Part shown: piece after piece, positions 1-8,198 of the stretch | Numbering within the stretch: the first letter of the stretch is position 1 | Layout of the letters: each line of letters begins with the position of its first letter | NCBI RefSeq assembly: GCF_000332355.1 | Contig: NZ_KB235958.1 | Location: forward strand, 2,992,239-3,039,149 | Origin: Baaleninema simplex PCC 7105 | GTDB taxonomy: Bacteria > Cyanobacteriota > Cyanobacteriia > Cyanobacteriales > Geitlerinemataceae | Length of the DNA: 46,911 nt | Direction: 5' to 3' | The notes under the pieces: generated by a model | Databases searched by the model: none | What the model saw: the letters and a program-made list of their open reading frames with translations, nothing else | Told to the model about the DNA's origin: nothing | Made by a program: the position numbers and the translations under genes

Positions 1-877
1 TTTACGAGCGAGTAATCGCTAGTAGCGTCGAGCAAGTTAAAAGAGAAGAAGACTTGTCTTGGCATCAGGTAAATGGAATTCATCAACAGGTATACGAACG
101 CAAAAAAAAAGTAAATTGGGGACAAGTAAAAAGGTTGGGTTTTGACGAGATAGCAAAACATAAAGGTCACAAAAAATTTGTGACGGTAGTGAGCGATTTA
201 GAGAAAGGAGAATTGATAGAAGTCATCGACTCTCACCAACAAGAAGAAATCGCTGAAGTTCTTCTACAGCAACCGTTAGAGGTCAGAGAGGCAGTCGAAG
301 AAGTCAGTGTAGATATGTGGGAAGGATTTCCAAAGCTTATCGAAAAAGTGTTTCCCAATGCCCAAATTGTCGTCGATAGATTTCACGTTATGAAAGCGGT
401 GAATGACAATCTAAATAAAATCCGAAAGCAGGTGAAGTTTAAAATCAAAATCAAAGGAGCAAAATGGTTATTGCTGAAAAACCAAAAAGACTTAAAAGAA
501 GAGGGATTGGAAAAATTAGAGGCCGTTTTAAAACAGTCAAAACGTTTACGAAAAGCTTATCAGCTTAAAGAGGATTTTAGAGAAATTTATGAAACAACTC
601 AAGACCCAGAGAGCGGAAAAAATAAATTTAAAGAATGGTTGTGTAAAGCACAGAGTATTTATGGTGATGCTGTCAAGACAATTCGCAATCATCTTAACAC
701 AATATGTAATTATTTCTTGAGCCGAACAACCAATGGTGTTATGGAGGGTATTAATAATCGTCTTAAACTGATAAAGCGTCAAGCTTATGGCTTTATAAAT
801 TTTGAAAATATGCGAATGCGCTTTCTGTCTTGCTTTACTTAATAAGTTTTTCTTATCACCTTGTTTTGCGAAGACCC
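1..877 (+). mobile_element. ISL3-family insertion sequence, right-hand part
   Basis: The window opens inside an insertion sequence. It contains the transposase gene and, after its stop codon, a terminal stretch that reads on the minus strand as GGGTCTTCGCAAAACAAGG, which resembles the usual ISL3 terminal inverted repeat. I place the right end near 877 because sucC-like sequence begins immediately after it. ISL3 elements normally duplicate 8 bases of target; the bases from 878 would be that duplication, but the left copy lies outside the window. The element lacks HIP1 sites, unlike its host DNA. Confidence 0.8.
3..842 (+). CDS. ISL3-family transposase (5' end outside window)
   Basis: The reading frame is open from position 3, so the true start is upstream of the window; about 279 residues are visible. 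The protein has the DDE core of ISL3 transposases: a first Asp in GFDEIA, a second segment VDMWEGF followed by VVDRFHVMK, and a C-terminal E in GVMEGINNRLKLIKR, followed by the typical ending with FINFENMRMR. The N-terminal zinc-finger/HTH part expected in the family is not visible. The frame is intact to its TAA at 840, so the visible part shows no decay. It reads toward the sucC remnant, so transcription from the IS could run into sucC and sucD. Confidence 0.9.
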   Translation, partial: YERVIASSVEQVKREEDLSWHQVNGIHQQVYERKKKVNWGQVKRLGFDEIAKHKGHKKFVTVVSDLEKGELIEVIDSHQQEEIAEVLLQQPLEVREAVEEVSVDMWEGFPKLIEKVFPNAQIVVDRFHVMKAVNDNLNKIRKQVKFKIKIKGAKWLLLKNQKDLKEEGLEKLEAVLKQSKRLRKAYQLKEDFREIYETTQDPESGKNKFKEWLCKAQSIYGDAVKTIRNHLNTICNYFLSRTTNGVMEGINNRLKLIKRQAYGFINFENMRMRFLSCFT

Positions 878-1716
878 CGATTCTCCTCGATCGCTCGGCG
901 CGTCGTCCAGTTCTCCTCGGTTCTCCTTACGGCGGTGTCGAAGTCAATTTCGATCGCGACACCATGCAGCGAGTGGTGGTCAAAGAAGACTTTTCACCCT
1001 TTTACGCCCGACGTCTGGCCTTGAAAATGGGCTTGCGAGGAGAAGCGATCGAAGCCGTCAGCGCGATCGTCGAAAATATGTATCAGCTTTTCGTGCAGAA
1101 AGACCTCGACCTCGTCGAAATTAACCCCCTCGGCATTCGCGATACTGGCGAAGTCATGGCACTCGACGGGAAAATCACGGTCAACGACGAAGCCCTCAGC
1201 CGTCACGAAGACCTCGCTCGATTGGTTCACGAAAGCCACCTCGATTCAGAACTCTCTTCAGAAACTGCCTTTCTCAACACCGAATACGTCTCACTCGACG
1301 GCAACATCGCCATCGTCTGCAACGGGGCGGGACTCACCATGTCCACCCTCGACCTCGTCTGTCAAGCCAAAGGCAAACCCGCCAACTTCCTGAACCTCGG
1401 CAGCGAATTATGTTGGCGAGAAGCCAAACTTCCCCTTCAAGAACGCCTCAAAATTGGCTTAGAACGAGTCACCAAAGCCTCGCGAGTCAACGTCGTTCTC
1501 GTCAACCTCATCCTCGGCGTTACCTCTTGTGAAGATATCGTCGAGACCCTCATCGAAGTGGCCGAACGCAAACAGAGCGATCGTACCTATCGTTGGATAG
1601 TCCGTCCCATCGGCAGCGACTGCGACATCGCCCAAAAAGCCTTCGCCGACACCGACATTACCGTTCTCGAGAATCTCGACGAAGCCGTCGCCCTAGCCGT
1701 CAAAGCCAACAAATAA
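878..1716 (+). pseudogene. sucC: Succinyl-CoA synthetase beta subunit, 5'-truncated by IS insertion
   Basis: About 278 C-terminal residues of SucC remain; the usual length is near 390-400, so roughly the first 120 (most of the N-terminal ATP-grasp region) are missing here. The frame enters directly from the IS end with RRPVLLGSPYGG. Still visible are the metal-binding segment LVEINPLGI and LDGK of the ATP-grasp fold, and the CoA-ligase domain beginning GNIAIVCNGAGLTMSTLD. An open frame of 304 codons starting with TTG at 802 inside the transposase runs through the junction, but it has no family support before 880. The missing 5' part may lie to the left of the IS, beyond the window. If the gene is truly split, the beta subunit should be inactive. 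The frame itself has no further damage, which points to a recent insertion. Confidence 0.85.
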
Positions 1717-1735
1717 CAGTCACCCGTCACCCGTG

Positions 1736-1794
1736 GGGTGCGTGACTTAAAAAATCGGGTGTCGAACGTGAGACCAACAAACCGTCACGCACCG
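1736..1794. repeat. Palindromic intergenic repeat, type A
   Basis: A 59-base imperfect palindrome with GGGTGCGTGACTT at one end and the complementary CGTCACGCACC at the other, around an inner stretch that contains GGGTGTCGAACGTGAGACC. The same unit recurs at 25741, 25831 and, decayed, at 44681. It fills most of the sucC-sucD gap. Confidence 0.75.
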
Positions 1795-1835
1795 CCAATG
1801 TACTCCCCTGCTCCCGCTCGTCCCATCACCGCCCT

Positions 1836-2756
1836 ATGCAGTTCACCTCTGAAACCAAAGTTCTCATCCACGGCATCACCGAACCCCTGGCCGCCACCCA
1901 TACCGTCTTGATGAAAGAATACGGTACCCAGGTCGTGGCGGGAGTTGCCCCCGGCCACGGCGGTAAAACTCAGAACGGCGTACCGATTTACGACATGGTG
2001 GAAGAGGCGGTTAAAGAGCAAGGTCCCATCGACGCCGTGGCAATTTTCGTCAAACCCTTCCTCGTTCTCGACGCCGCCTTAGAATCGATCGCCGCAGGCA
2101 TTCGCAAACTGGCCATCGTCACCGAAGGAATGCCCCCGATGGACATGGTACGCTTGGTTCGCAAGGCTGACATTACCGACACCCTCGTCGTCGGCCCCAC
2201 CAGTCCCGGCATCATCGTTCCCGGTCAAATTCTCCTGGGAACCCACCCCGCCCAGTTCTACACCCCCGGTTCGGTAGGAATTATCAGCCGCAGCGGAACT
2301 CTCACCTATGAAATCGCCCTCTCCCTCACACAAGCTGAGTTGGGACAGTCTATCAGTGTGGGAATCGGCGGAGATGGAATTCTCGGTTCCTCCTTCGCCC
2401 AGTGGCTGCAAATGCTCGACGAAGACGATCGCACGGAAGTCATCGTCCTCGTGGGTGAAATTGGCGGTTCCACAGAAGAAGACGCCGCCGAATACGCCGC
2501 CGAAGCCATCGACACACCTACCATCGCCTACGTCGCCGGACGCTTCGCCCCCAAAGGAAAACGCCTCGGACACGCCGGAGCGATCGTCGCGGCCCACCTC
2601 AGCGGAACGCAACAGTACACGGGAACGGCTCTCCTCGAAACGGACATCGGTACCGCCGAACATAAAATCGAGGCGTTTAAAAAGGTCGGTATTCCCGTCG
2701 CCAACCGCCCTTCAGAAATTCCCGCCTTGGTGAAGAAGGCTTTGAAGAAGAAATGA
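1836..2756 (+). CDS. sucD: Succinyl-CoA synthetase alpha subunit
   Basis: 306 residues, close to the usual length of about 290-300. SucD binds CoA in an N-terminal Rossmann domain and carries the phosphohistidine that relays phosphate between nucleotide and succinate. The CoA-binding domain begins at KVLIHGITE, GPTSPGIIVPGQ lies near residues 120-131, and the active-site histidine is H246 in GKRLGHAGA, the same number as in E. coli. The CoA-ligase domain contains SRSGTLTYEI. The start is the ATG at 1836; I see no clear ribosome-binding site before it. It lies 119 bases after the sucC remnant, so the two were probably co-transcribed. SucD needs the beta subunit, so the IS in sucC would leave it without its partner unless another copy exists. 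Confidence 0.95.
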   Translation: MQFTSETKVLIHGITEPLAATHTVLMKEYGTQVVAGVAPGHGGKTQNGVPIYDMVEEAVKEQGPIDAVAIFVKPFLVLDAALESIAAGIRKLAIVTEGMPPMDMVRLVRKADITDTLVVGPTSPGIIVPGQILLGTHPAQFYTPGSVGIISRSGTLTYEIALSLTQAELGQSISVGIGGDGILGSSFAQWLQMLDEDDRTEVIVLVGEIGGSTEEDAAEYAAEAIDTPTIAYVAGRFAPKGKRLGHAGAIVAAHLSGTQQYTGTALLETDIGTAEHKIEAFKKVGIPVANRPSEIPALVKKALKKK

Positions 2757-2967
2757 TGAGGAGTCGTAGGGTGCCGTGACGCGGCCGAAAAATGTGGAAC
2801 GAAGTCAGAACGATGAGATGTTACCGCGTCACGCACCGCCCCCAACCGGAAGATGATGAGATGATGAGGAGTCGTAGGGTGCCGTGACGCGGCCGAAAAA
2901 TGTGGAACGAAGTCAGAACGATGAGATGTTACCGCGTCACGCACCGCCCCCAACCGGAAGATGGGGA
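2752..2967. repeat. Two tandem copies (108 bases each) carrying palindromic repeat type B
   Basis: Two essentially identical 108-base units lie head to tail directly after sucD; the first begins at its last codons. Each contains a palindrome opening GGTGCCGTGACGCGG and closing CCGCGTCACGCACC, followed by CCCCCAACCGGAAGATG. A third, inverted copy is at 3931-4010. An open frame passes through the second unit into the permease gene but is not protein-like there. Confidence 0.8.
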
Positions 2968-2992
2968 GATGATGAGATGGGGAGATGATGGG

Positions 2993-3889
2993 ATGAACGA
3001 TCGAAACGCTGCGTCGAAAGGGTTTCACTGGCTCGATAACGATACCGTCGCCGCTTGGACGTTTCTGGCACCGGCGTTACTGTTGCTGTTGGCGTTCGTT
3101 ATCGGACCGATCGGCTATCTCATCTATCTCAGCTTTACGACAGGGAGTTTTACCCAAACTGGAACGCGATGGGTGGGACTTCAGAATTACTGGCGATCGC
3201 TCGTCTCTCCCGATTTTTGGCAAGTGGTCGGAAATACGCTCTATTTCTCCGTCGCGACCGTGGTTCCCAGCATTGCGATCCCTCTGGGATTGGCGGCTTT
3301 GCTCGATCGCATCCAGACCTTTCGCGGCTTCCTCAGAAGTGCCTATTTTATCCCCTCGATTACCTCGACTGTCGCGGTGGGTTTGGGGTGGCGTTGGCTG
3401 TTTCAAACCGACGGCCCCGTCAACCACTTTTTGGACATCTTTGGAATCGATGCGATTCCCTGGTTGGGAAGTCCCGTGTGGGCGATGCCCGTGTTAATTT
3501 TACTGAGTATCTGGAAACAACTGGGTTTCAATCTGGTGTTGTTTCTGGCAGGATTGCAAACGATTCCCCAATCCCGTTACGAAGCGGCAGAATTGGACGG
3601 AGCAACGCCGTTACAACAATTCTGGCACGTCACGATTCCCGGTTTGCGCCCCACGTTGGTTTTCGTCATCGTCACCACCACTATTTTTACGCTTCGCAGT
3701 TTCGAGCAAGTGTACGTCATCACGGGAGGCGGACCGCTCAATTCCACGAATATCTTGGTGTATTACATTTACGAACAAGCCTTCGCCTTATTCGATTTGG
3801 GATACGCCGCCGCTGCTGCAACGTTGTTGTTAATGGTGGTGTTAGTTTTGGTATATTTGCAGTTGAAATTGACCAGCGAGGATAATTGA
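2993..3889 (+). CDS. Carbohydrate ABC transporter permease, UgpA/MalF/GgtC type
   Basis: 298 residues from the ATG at 2993. The frame is open from 2900, but the earlier part is translated intergenic repeat, so I reject that start. Six hydrophobic segments are visible, the first being FLAPALLLLLAFVIGPIGYLIY. The cytoplasmic EAA loop that docks on the ATPase is EAAELDGATPLQQFWHVTIPGLRP (shown here only to identify it; it lies near residues 200-223). These proteins form half of a membrane pore for sugars, glycerol-phosphate or compatible solutes such as glucosylglycerol. The second permease and the binding protein are not in the window; a MalK-type ATPase at 9935 could serve it. The substrate cannot be told from sequence. 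Confidence 0.88.
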   Translation: MNDRNAASKGFHWLDNDTVAAWTFLAPALLLLLAFVIGPIGYLIYLSFTTGSFTQTGTRWVGLQNYWRSLVSPDFWQVVGNTLYFSVATVVPSIAIPLGLAALLDRIQTFRGFLRSAYFIPSITSTVAVGLGWRWLFQTDGPVNHFLDIFGIDAIPWLGSPVWAMPVLILLSIWKQLGFNLVLFLAGLQTIPQSRYEAAELDGATPLQQFWHVTIPGLRPTLVFVIVTTTIFTLRSFEQVYVITGGGPLNSTNILVYYIYEQAFALFDLGYAAAAATLLLMVVLVLVYLQLKLTSEDN

Positions 3890-3930
3890 TAATTTTTTAT
3901 CACATCATCAGATCTTCACATCATCTCCCC

Positions 3931-4010
3931 GTTGGGGGCGGTGCGTGACGCGGTAATATTCTATTGACCTGACTTCGACCAACATTTTTCGGCCGCGTCA
4001 CACACCCTAC
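3931..4010. repeat. Palindromic intergenic repeat, type B, inverted copy
   Basis: It starts GGTGCGTGACGCGG and ends CCGCGTCACACACCC, with an inner CATTTTTCGG and a GACTTCGACC segment. It is the inverse of the units at 2752-2967 with a few changes in the centre. It lies between the convergent ends of the permease gene and the gene at 4025. Confidence 0.75.
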
Positions 4011-4024
4011 GCCTCTCCTCATCA

Positions 4025-4573
4025 TCATCTCTTCATTTTCCTCGGTCTTCCACCTGCGTCGAACGTCCATAGGGCGCGTTTGTGTTCGTCGCCGTAACTG
4101 ATGTGAATGGGTCGATCGCTCCCGTAATAATATAAAGAATCGAAGGGAAGTTTGCGATCGCAAATCCAATCGACAAGGCGATCGCTGGCTAAATTAACAA
4201 TATAAAAATCACAAGCCGCCCCCGGTCGCTTACAGTAGTAATTGCCTTTGGTATTCTTCTCAAATGCCATGTGTTGGTCGAGGTTGGGTGCAACGCGGCC
4301 GTGACGGCGGCCGGTTGCGGGATCTTTGCGTTCGAGATATCGTTTGAGATCGGCAGAGCAAAAGCCGTAAGTTAACCCGAAGCGATCGCGGCCGAATTCG
4401 TCGATAACAGGATCGACAATCTCCTCGACGAGACGGTACAACGCCGGGAGGGTTTCGTCTGGGTTTTTCGGAAACGGATCGATGCGATCGCGGTATTTAT
4501 GGTAAGTTTGCGTACAGGTACAAACGTCGTGGAGGGTTAGATATTTGCCGAGTTTGAGGGTTCCCAGTTCCAC
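4025..4573 (-). CDS. Peptidase M15-like protein of unknown role
   Basis: 182 residues. The layout resembles the small M15 zinc-peptidase/hedgehog-type fold: H101 in DQHMAFE, D122 in GAACDF and H157 in RPIHISYG are spaced as the three zinc ligands would be, and the N-terminal half (YLTLHDVCTCTQTY, then LTYGFCS) fits the lead-in seen in that fold. No signal peptide is visible, so a cytoplasmic role is more likely than peptidoglycan cleavage. Similar proteins, as I recall, are annotated only as hypothetical in cyanobacteria. The chosen start is a GTG at 4573, only 10 bases from the start of the divergent lipoprotein gene; the true start may be further in. Function is not known; the fold assignment is an inference. 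Confidence 0.7.
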   Translation of the reverse strand: MELGTLKLGKYLTLHDVCTCTQTYHKYRDRIDPFPKNPDETLPALYRLVEEIVDPVIDEFGRDRFGLTYGFCSADLKRYLERKDPATGRRHGRVAPNLDQHMAFEKNTKGNYYCKRPGAACDFYIVNLASDRLVDWICDRKLPFDSLYYYGSDRPIHISYGDEHKRALWTFDAGGRPRKMKR

Positions 4574-4583
4574 AGTTCTACGA

Positions 4584-5009
4584 ATGCCTCGTATCGGGGT
4601 ACTGTTTGTTATTTTAGTTTGGCTTTTGGCGGCCTGTTCGTCGGTGCCAGTGTTATTCGATCGCGACCTTATCGAACGGGCGATTTTACTGCAATTTCAG
4701 CAAAATCAAGAACACCTCGCTTCACAACTTAAACTCTCGCAAACGCCCGATTGGTCGGTCGATCGCGTGTCGGTGGATTTTAACGAACCTCTCACAATTC
4801 AAGACTTGCCCGCTTATCACCTCAAGGGAACTTACAATTTAATTGTAGATTTGTCCACGGGACGGAAAACTCGTAAAAAACAGCCGTTCGACTTATATAT
4901 TCAAGGACAAAAAGAAGGGAAAACTTGGCGTTTGGCGCGGTATTTTAAAGGTAAAAACGAATCCGAACCGACCTGGAAAACCTACCTGATCGCTCCCGAA
5001 AACTACTAA
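4584..5009 (+). CDS. Small lipoprotein, unknown function
   Basis: 141 residues from the ATG at 4584. The N-terminus has Arg, a hydrophobic run (IGVLFVILVWLL) and a lipobox LAAC-S, so the protein should be exported and lipid-anchored. The mature part has basic and polar residues, an amphipathic helix (ERAILLQFQQNQEHLASQL) and several short strand-like segments; I recognise no domain. It is followed by the convergent haemagglutinin gene at 5048. The start fits the signal peptide better than the longer frame that opens at 4545. Confidence 0.75.
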   Translation: MPRIGVLFVILVWLLAACSSVPVLFDRDLIERAILLQFQQNQEHLASQLKLSQTPDWSVDRVSVDFNEPLTIQDLPAYHLKGTYNLIVDLSTGRKTRKKQPFDLYIQGQKEGKTWRLARYFKGKNESEPTWKTYLIAPENY

Positions 5010-5047
5010 ATTGGGAAGATTCACTAAATTAAGTAAGATTTAAAATA

Positions 5048-7630
5048 TTACCTAGCACGGTCGATTATCAATTGAACTCGTCCGTCGGCGTGTGTCACCC
5101 ATCCCGTCGCTTCTTGCAGGGGCGATCGCTCTTCTTCCCGTGACTTCTCCGCTTCAGTTGTTTCCCCCAACGGCTTGGGTTCCCAGCGAGAAAACCCGCC
5201 CACCGTCACGCGATCGGGCGTTTCCCGCGACAGTCCGCCCCGTCCCGTAACCACAAACCGACTCCCCGATCGCAACGCCGAACAGCCATCGGCCACCAAC
5301 CCGGACAAATCCACGACTTCTGACGAGAGTTCCACCAACGGCGAATTGGTCTCCACCTCCGGTTCTCGCAACTCCACCACACCGCTAAAAGACGACCCTA
5401 ACGCCGAGGTTGCAGTAATATCGCTTTCTGGAGTCAGTTGCGATCGAAACGCCGTTCCGAACACCCCCACCGCTTCGATTTGAATGCGTCCGCCGAAGCT
5501 GTTGAGGGCGTTAGCGGTAATGTCGCTGTTATCCAACGCCACCAGGGTATCGGTGTCGATCTCGATATTTCCCCCCGGTTCCGTTCCTCGGGCGTTAGTG
5601 GAAATGCGACTTCCCCCAAACAGCCGCAAATCCGCCAAGTTCAAACGCAAACTTCCCGCCCCCGACGCACTGTCGCCGCGAATCCGTCCCCCGGATTCTA
5701 GAGTCAAACGGGAGGTGTCGATCGCCAAAGATCCCGCCTCGCCGCGATCGCTACTACTCACCGTCAGTTCCGCCCCGTCGCGCACGAGGATGCGATCGCC
5801 GTTGACGAGCAAATCTCCCGCCGCCCCGCCCCCTTCCGAACTGCTAAATACACCGCTGGGAAAGCGGGTTTGCGACTCGTCCACGAAAAAATCGCGGTTT
5901 CGCACTTCCACCGCCGCCGTGGAACCGCTTAACTCCATCTCCGAGACGTTCAACACCACCCGTCCCCCATCGCCGCCGCCGAAGGTTCCCGCACTCACCT
6001 GTCCGCCGTCTCGCGCCACCAATCGGGGCGTTTCCACGAACAAATCCGCCCCCGGTGCGTCGCTAAAGGTTGTGGTGGAGAGGGTTGCGGGAACGCCGTT
6101 TTCGTCGGTTCCGATGAGTTCGATCGCCTCCGTCGCCCGCACCGTCAGGGTTCCCGCCGCACTGGTTATCGCGTCGCCGCTGGTTCCCGTGGAAATCGCG
6201 CCTCCCTCCGCCAAACGCAAAATTCCCGTATCGACGGTTATCGTTCCGCCGCGTCCCGTACTTCCGGCTTCCGAGGTCGTGACGATGACGCTGTTGAAGG
6301 TTCCCGCGTTGACGCCGCGCACTTCCAAAACGTTCGATCGCACCGCAATACTCCCCGCATCGCCACCCCCAAGAGTAAATGAGAGAATTTGCGCTCCGTC
6401 CGCGATGAGAATGCGATCGGCGTCTAACTTGATGCGTCCGCCGTTTCCCGTGGCGGCGGTGAAACTCGACCCCGACCAACTACTTTCGCGGGTTTCGATT
6501 TCCCTCGCCCGAACTGTAAAGGTTCCCGCATTTCCCGCCCCGAAGGTATCCGCCCCGACGATCGATCCCTCTTCCACCACCAAGCGATCGCTTTCGATGA
6601 AAACGTTTCCGCCGTCCCCACTCGCCCCCGGCCCCACCGCCGCGAAAAAACCACTCGCAAAAAAATCTTCTCCTGGGGCGATTCCCCGCACGTCCACCAA
6701 CGCCGTGGTACGAATTTCGATCCCGTCTCCCGGTGCGTCTCCTAGAGTATCCGCCAACAGCGTCGAACCGTCCGCTAAAAACAGATTGCGGCCGATAACC
6801 GTCAAATGTCCGCCACCATTTCCGCTGACATCCACCGAAGACGCCGCCGACAGACGAATCTCGCCCCCAGTTGCAGCAGAAACCGAATTTTCGTCGAAAT
6901 TCCAAGTTCCCCCCTTCAGAGACACCAGAGAAATCGACCCGTTGGCGGCGGTGAGATTCCCCCCGGTGATGGCGATGTCACCGCCGATCAGTTGTAGCGT
7001 CGCACCGGGAGACACCGCAAATCCTAGGGCGCGATCGTCGCGGACGGTGGAAAAGTCGTCGGCGAAAGAGAGGTTGTGACCGCTTCCTGTGACGGCGATA
7101 TTGCCAGAATTCGGCCCCATCTGCACTCCCAGGGGAACGGACACCGACAGCAGGGGCGGATTGTCTTCGAGAATACTGGGAAAACTGGAACCGTCGGAGA
7201 ACAGCAGGCGATCGCCCGTCGTCCCGAAAAACGACCCACCGATATCGAGACGGGCGTTATCGCCGAGGGTCAGCCCGTTACGATTGAGAAGATAGAGGTT
7301 TGCGACGCCGTTGGCGCGAAGAGTTCCGTCGATAAACGAGGGCGCGTTCCCCGTGATGCGGGTAATAATGTTGGCGATCGCGGCGGAATTCTCGAACTGG
7401 GCGATCGATCCCGTTTCTAAATCGAACTGAGAAAAGCTGTGAAACAGATTGTGTCCCGCCGTCGTTCCCCCCGTAATGCGATAGAGGCGGTTATCGATTT
7501 CAACGGTGGAAGGAACGGGAAGAGAAGCATCGGGAACGATTTGCGCCGCACTGGGTTCGGACAACACCCCCAAAACGAGGGCGAGGAGAGAAACCGTGTT
7601 CGACGGCCTAAAAGTGCGGCGAACTCTCAT
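5048..7630 (-). CDS. TpsA-like filamentous haemagglutinin N-terminal domain protein
   Basis: 860 residues. A signal peptide (MRVRRTFRPSNTVSLLALVL to about residue 30) precedes a haemagglutination-activity domain (about 30-150), recognisable by RITGGTTAGHNLFHSFSQF, NIITRITG and NLYLLNRNGLTLG. The rest is Gly/Ser/Asp-rich, with repeats such as GGG(D/N)GG and (L/I)xVRD, as expected for a right-handed beta-helix. Such proteins are usually exported through a TpsB outer-membrane pore and stay on the surface or are released. No TpsB gene is visible here. Cyanobacteria often have many orphan members. The last 70 residues are charged (EKSREEERSP) and may be a C-terminal tail outside the helix. A long open frame on the opposite strand (5484-7079) is a composition artefact. 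Confidence 0.88.
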   Translation of the reverse strand: MRVRRTFRPSNTVSLLALVLGVLSEPSAAQIVPDASLPVPSTVEIDNRLYRITGGTTAGHNLFHSFSQFDLETGSIAQFENSAAIANIITRITGNAPSFIDGTLRANGVANLYLLNRNGLTLGDNARLDIGGSFFGTTGDRLLFSDGSSFPSILEDNPPLLSVSVPLGVQMGPNSGNIAVTGSGHNLSFADDFSTVRDDRALGFAVSPGATLQLIGGDIAITGGNLTAANGSISLVSLKGGTWNFDENSVSAATGGEIRLSAASSVDVSGNGGGHLTVIGRNLFLADGSTLLADTLGDAPGDGIEIRTTALVDVRGIAPGEDFFASGFFAAVGPGASGDGGNVFIESDRLVVEEGSIVGADTFGAGNAGTFTVRAREIETRESSWSGSSFTAATGNGGRIKLDADRILIADGAQILSFTLGGGDAGSIAVRSNVLEVRGVNAGTFNSVIVTTSEAGSTGRGGTITVDTGILRLAEGGAISTGTSGDAITSAAGTLTVRATEAIELIGTDENGVPATLSTTTFSDAPGADLFVETPRLVARDGGQVSAGTFGGGDGGRVVLNVSEMELSGSTAAVEVRNRDFFVDESQTRFPSGVFSSSEGGGAAGDLLVNGDRILVRDGAELTVSSSDRGEAGSLAIDTSRLTLESGGRIRGDSASGAGSLRLNLADLRLFGGSRISTNARGTEPGGNIEIDTDTLVALDNSDITANALNSFGGRIQIEAVGVFGTAFRSQLTPESDITATSALGSSFSGVVELREPEVETNSPLVELSSEVVDLSGLVADGCSALRSGSRFVVTGRGGLSRETPDRVTVGGFSRWEPKPLGETTEAEKSREEERSPLQEATGWVTHADGRVQLIIDRAR

Positions 7631-7680
7631 AAACCGATACCAGAAGTAGTGTTTCAGGGAGATGAGGTTACAGGATGTCT

Positions 7681-7726
7681 CCCCCTCTCCCCCTCTCCCC
7701 CTCTCCCTCTCTCCCTCTCTCCCTCT
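7681..7726. repeat. CCCTCTCC-type low-complexity tract
   Basis: A polypyrimidine tract built from CCCTCTCC and CCTCTCTC units between gcvH and the haemagglutinin gene. A similar tract in the opposite sense (GAGAGGG units) lies at 20425-20480 beside accC. It has no coding potential. Confidence 0.8.
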
Positions 7727-8128
7727 CTAATCCTCTTCGTCCCCTTCCACCTGGGCGCGATACTCTTCAGCGGTGAGGGTTTCATCTAACTCGTCGTCGG
7801 GGTTGTCGAGACGCACCTTCAACAACCAGCCTTCCCCGTAAGGATCTTCAGACAAGCGTTCGGGAGATTCGATCGCCTCTTCGTTGCGATCGGTGACGGT
7901 TCCGGAAATCGGGGCGTAGAGATCTTCGACAGCTTTCACCGATTCGATCGAACCGAAGGTTTCTCCTTTTTCGACAGTATCGCCCACGTCCGGTAATTCC
8001 AAGAACACGATATCGCCCAACTCATCGAGGGCGAAGGCGCTAATACCGATCGTGGCGATTTCTCCGTCGAGGCGAACGTACTCGTGAGAGTCCAGATATC
8101 TGAGATCCTCGGGATATTCTAATGCCAT
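7727..8128 (-). CDS. gcvH: Glycine cleavage system H protein
   Basis: 133 residues from [11 protein letters not shown], the start that matches the family; the frame opens ten codons earlier. GcvH is the lipoyl carrier that shuttles the aminomethyl group between the P, T and L proteins of glycine decarboxylase, which is needed for photorespiratory glycine use. The lipoylated lysine is in [11 protein letters not shown], preceded by GETFGSIE; the ending GEGWLLKV is also typical. No gcvP or gcvT is in the window, so this gene is separate from its partners, as is common in cyanobacteria. The C-terminus has an acidic extension ([13 protein letters not shown]). Confidence 0.96.
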   Translation of the reverse strand: MALEYPEDLRYLDSHEYVRLDGEIATIGISAFALDELGDIVFLELPDVGDTVEKGETFGSIESVKAVEDLYAPISGTVTDRNEEAIESPERLSEDPYGEGWLLKVRLDNPDDELDETLTAEEYRAQVEGDEED

Positions 8129-8198
8129 AAGACTGTCTAGCAGTGGGGTCGCTATCAATATACTGGAATTTCCTGCTAGACGGAACGCCTCTGACGGC

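Noticed and set aside
2900-2992. Upstream extension of the permease frame
   Set aside because: The 31 extra residues are a translation of palindromic repeat B. The ATG at 2993 gives the usual length.
5484-7079. A 531-codon open frame on the plus strand opposite the haemagglutinin gene
   Set aside because: It is antisense to a GC-rich gene with strong codon bias. The translation is Pro/Ser/Arg-rich without domains, while the minus-strand protein has a signal peptide and a known domain.
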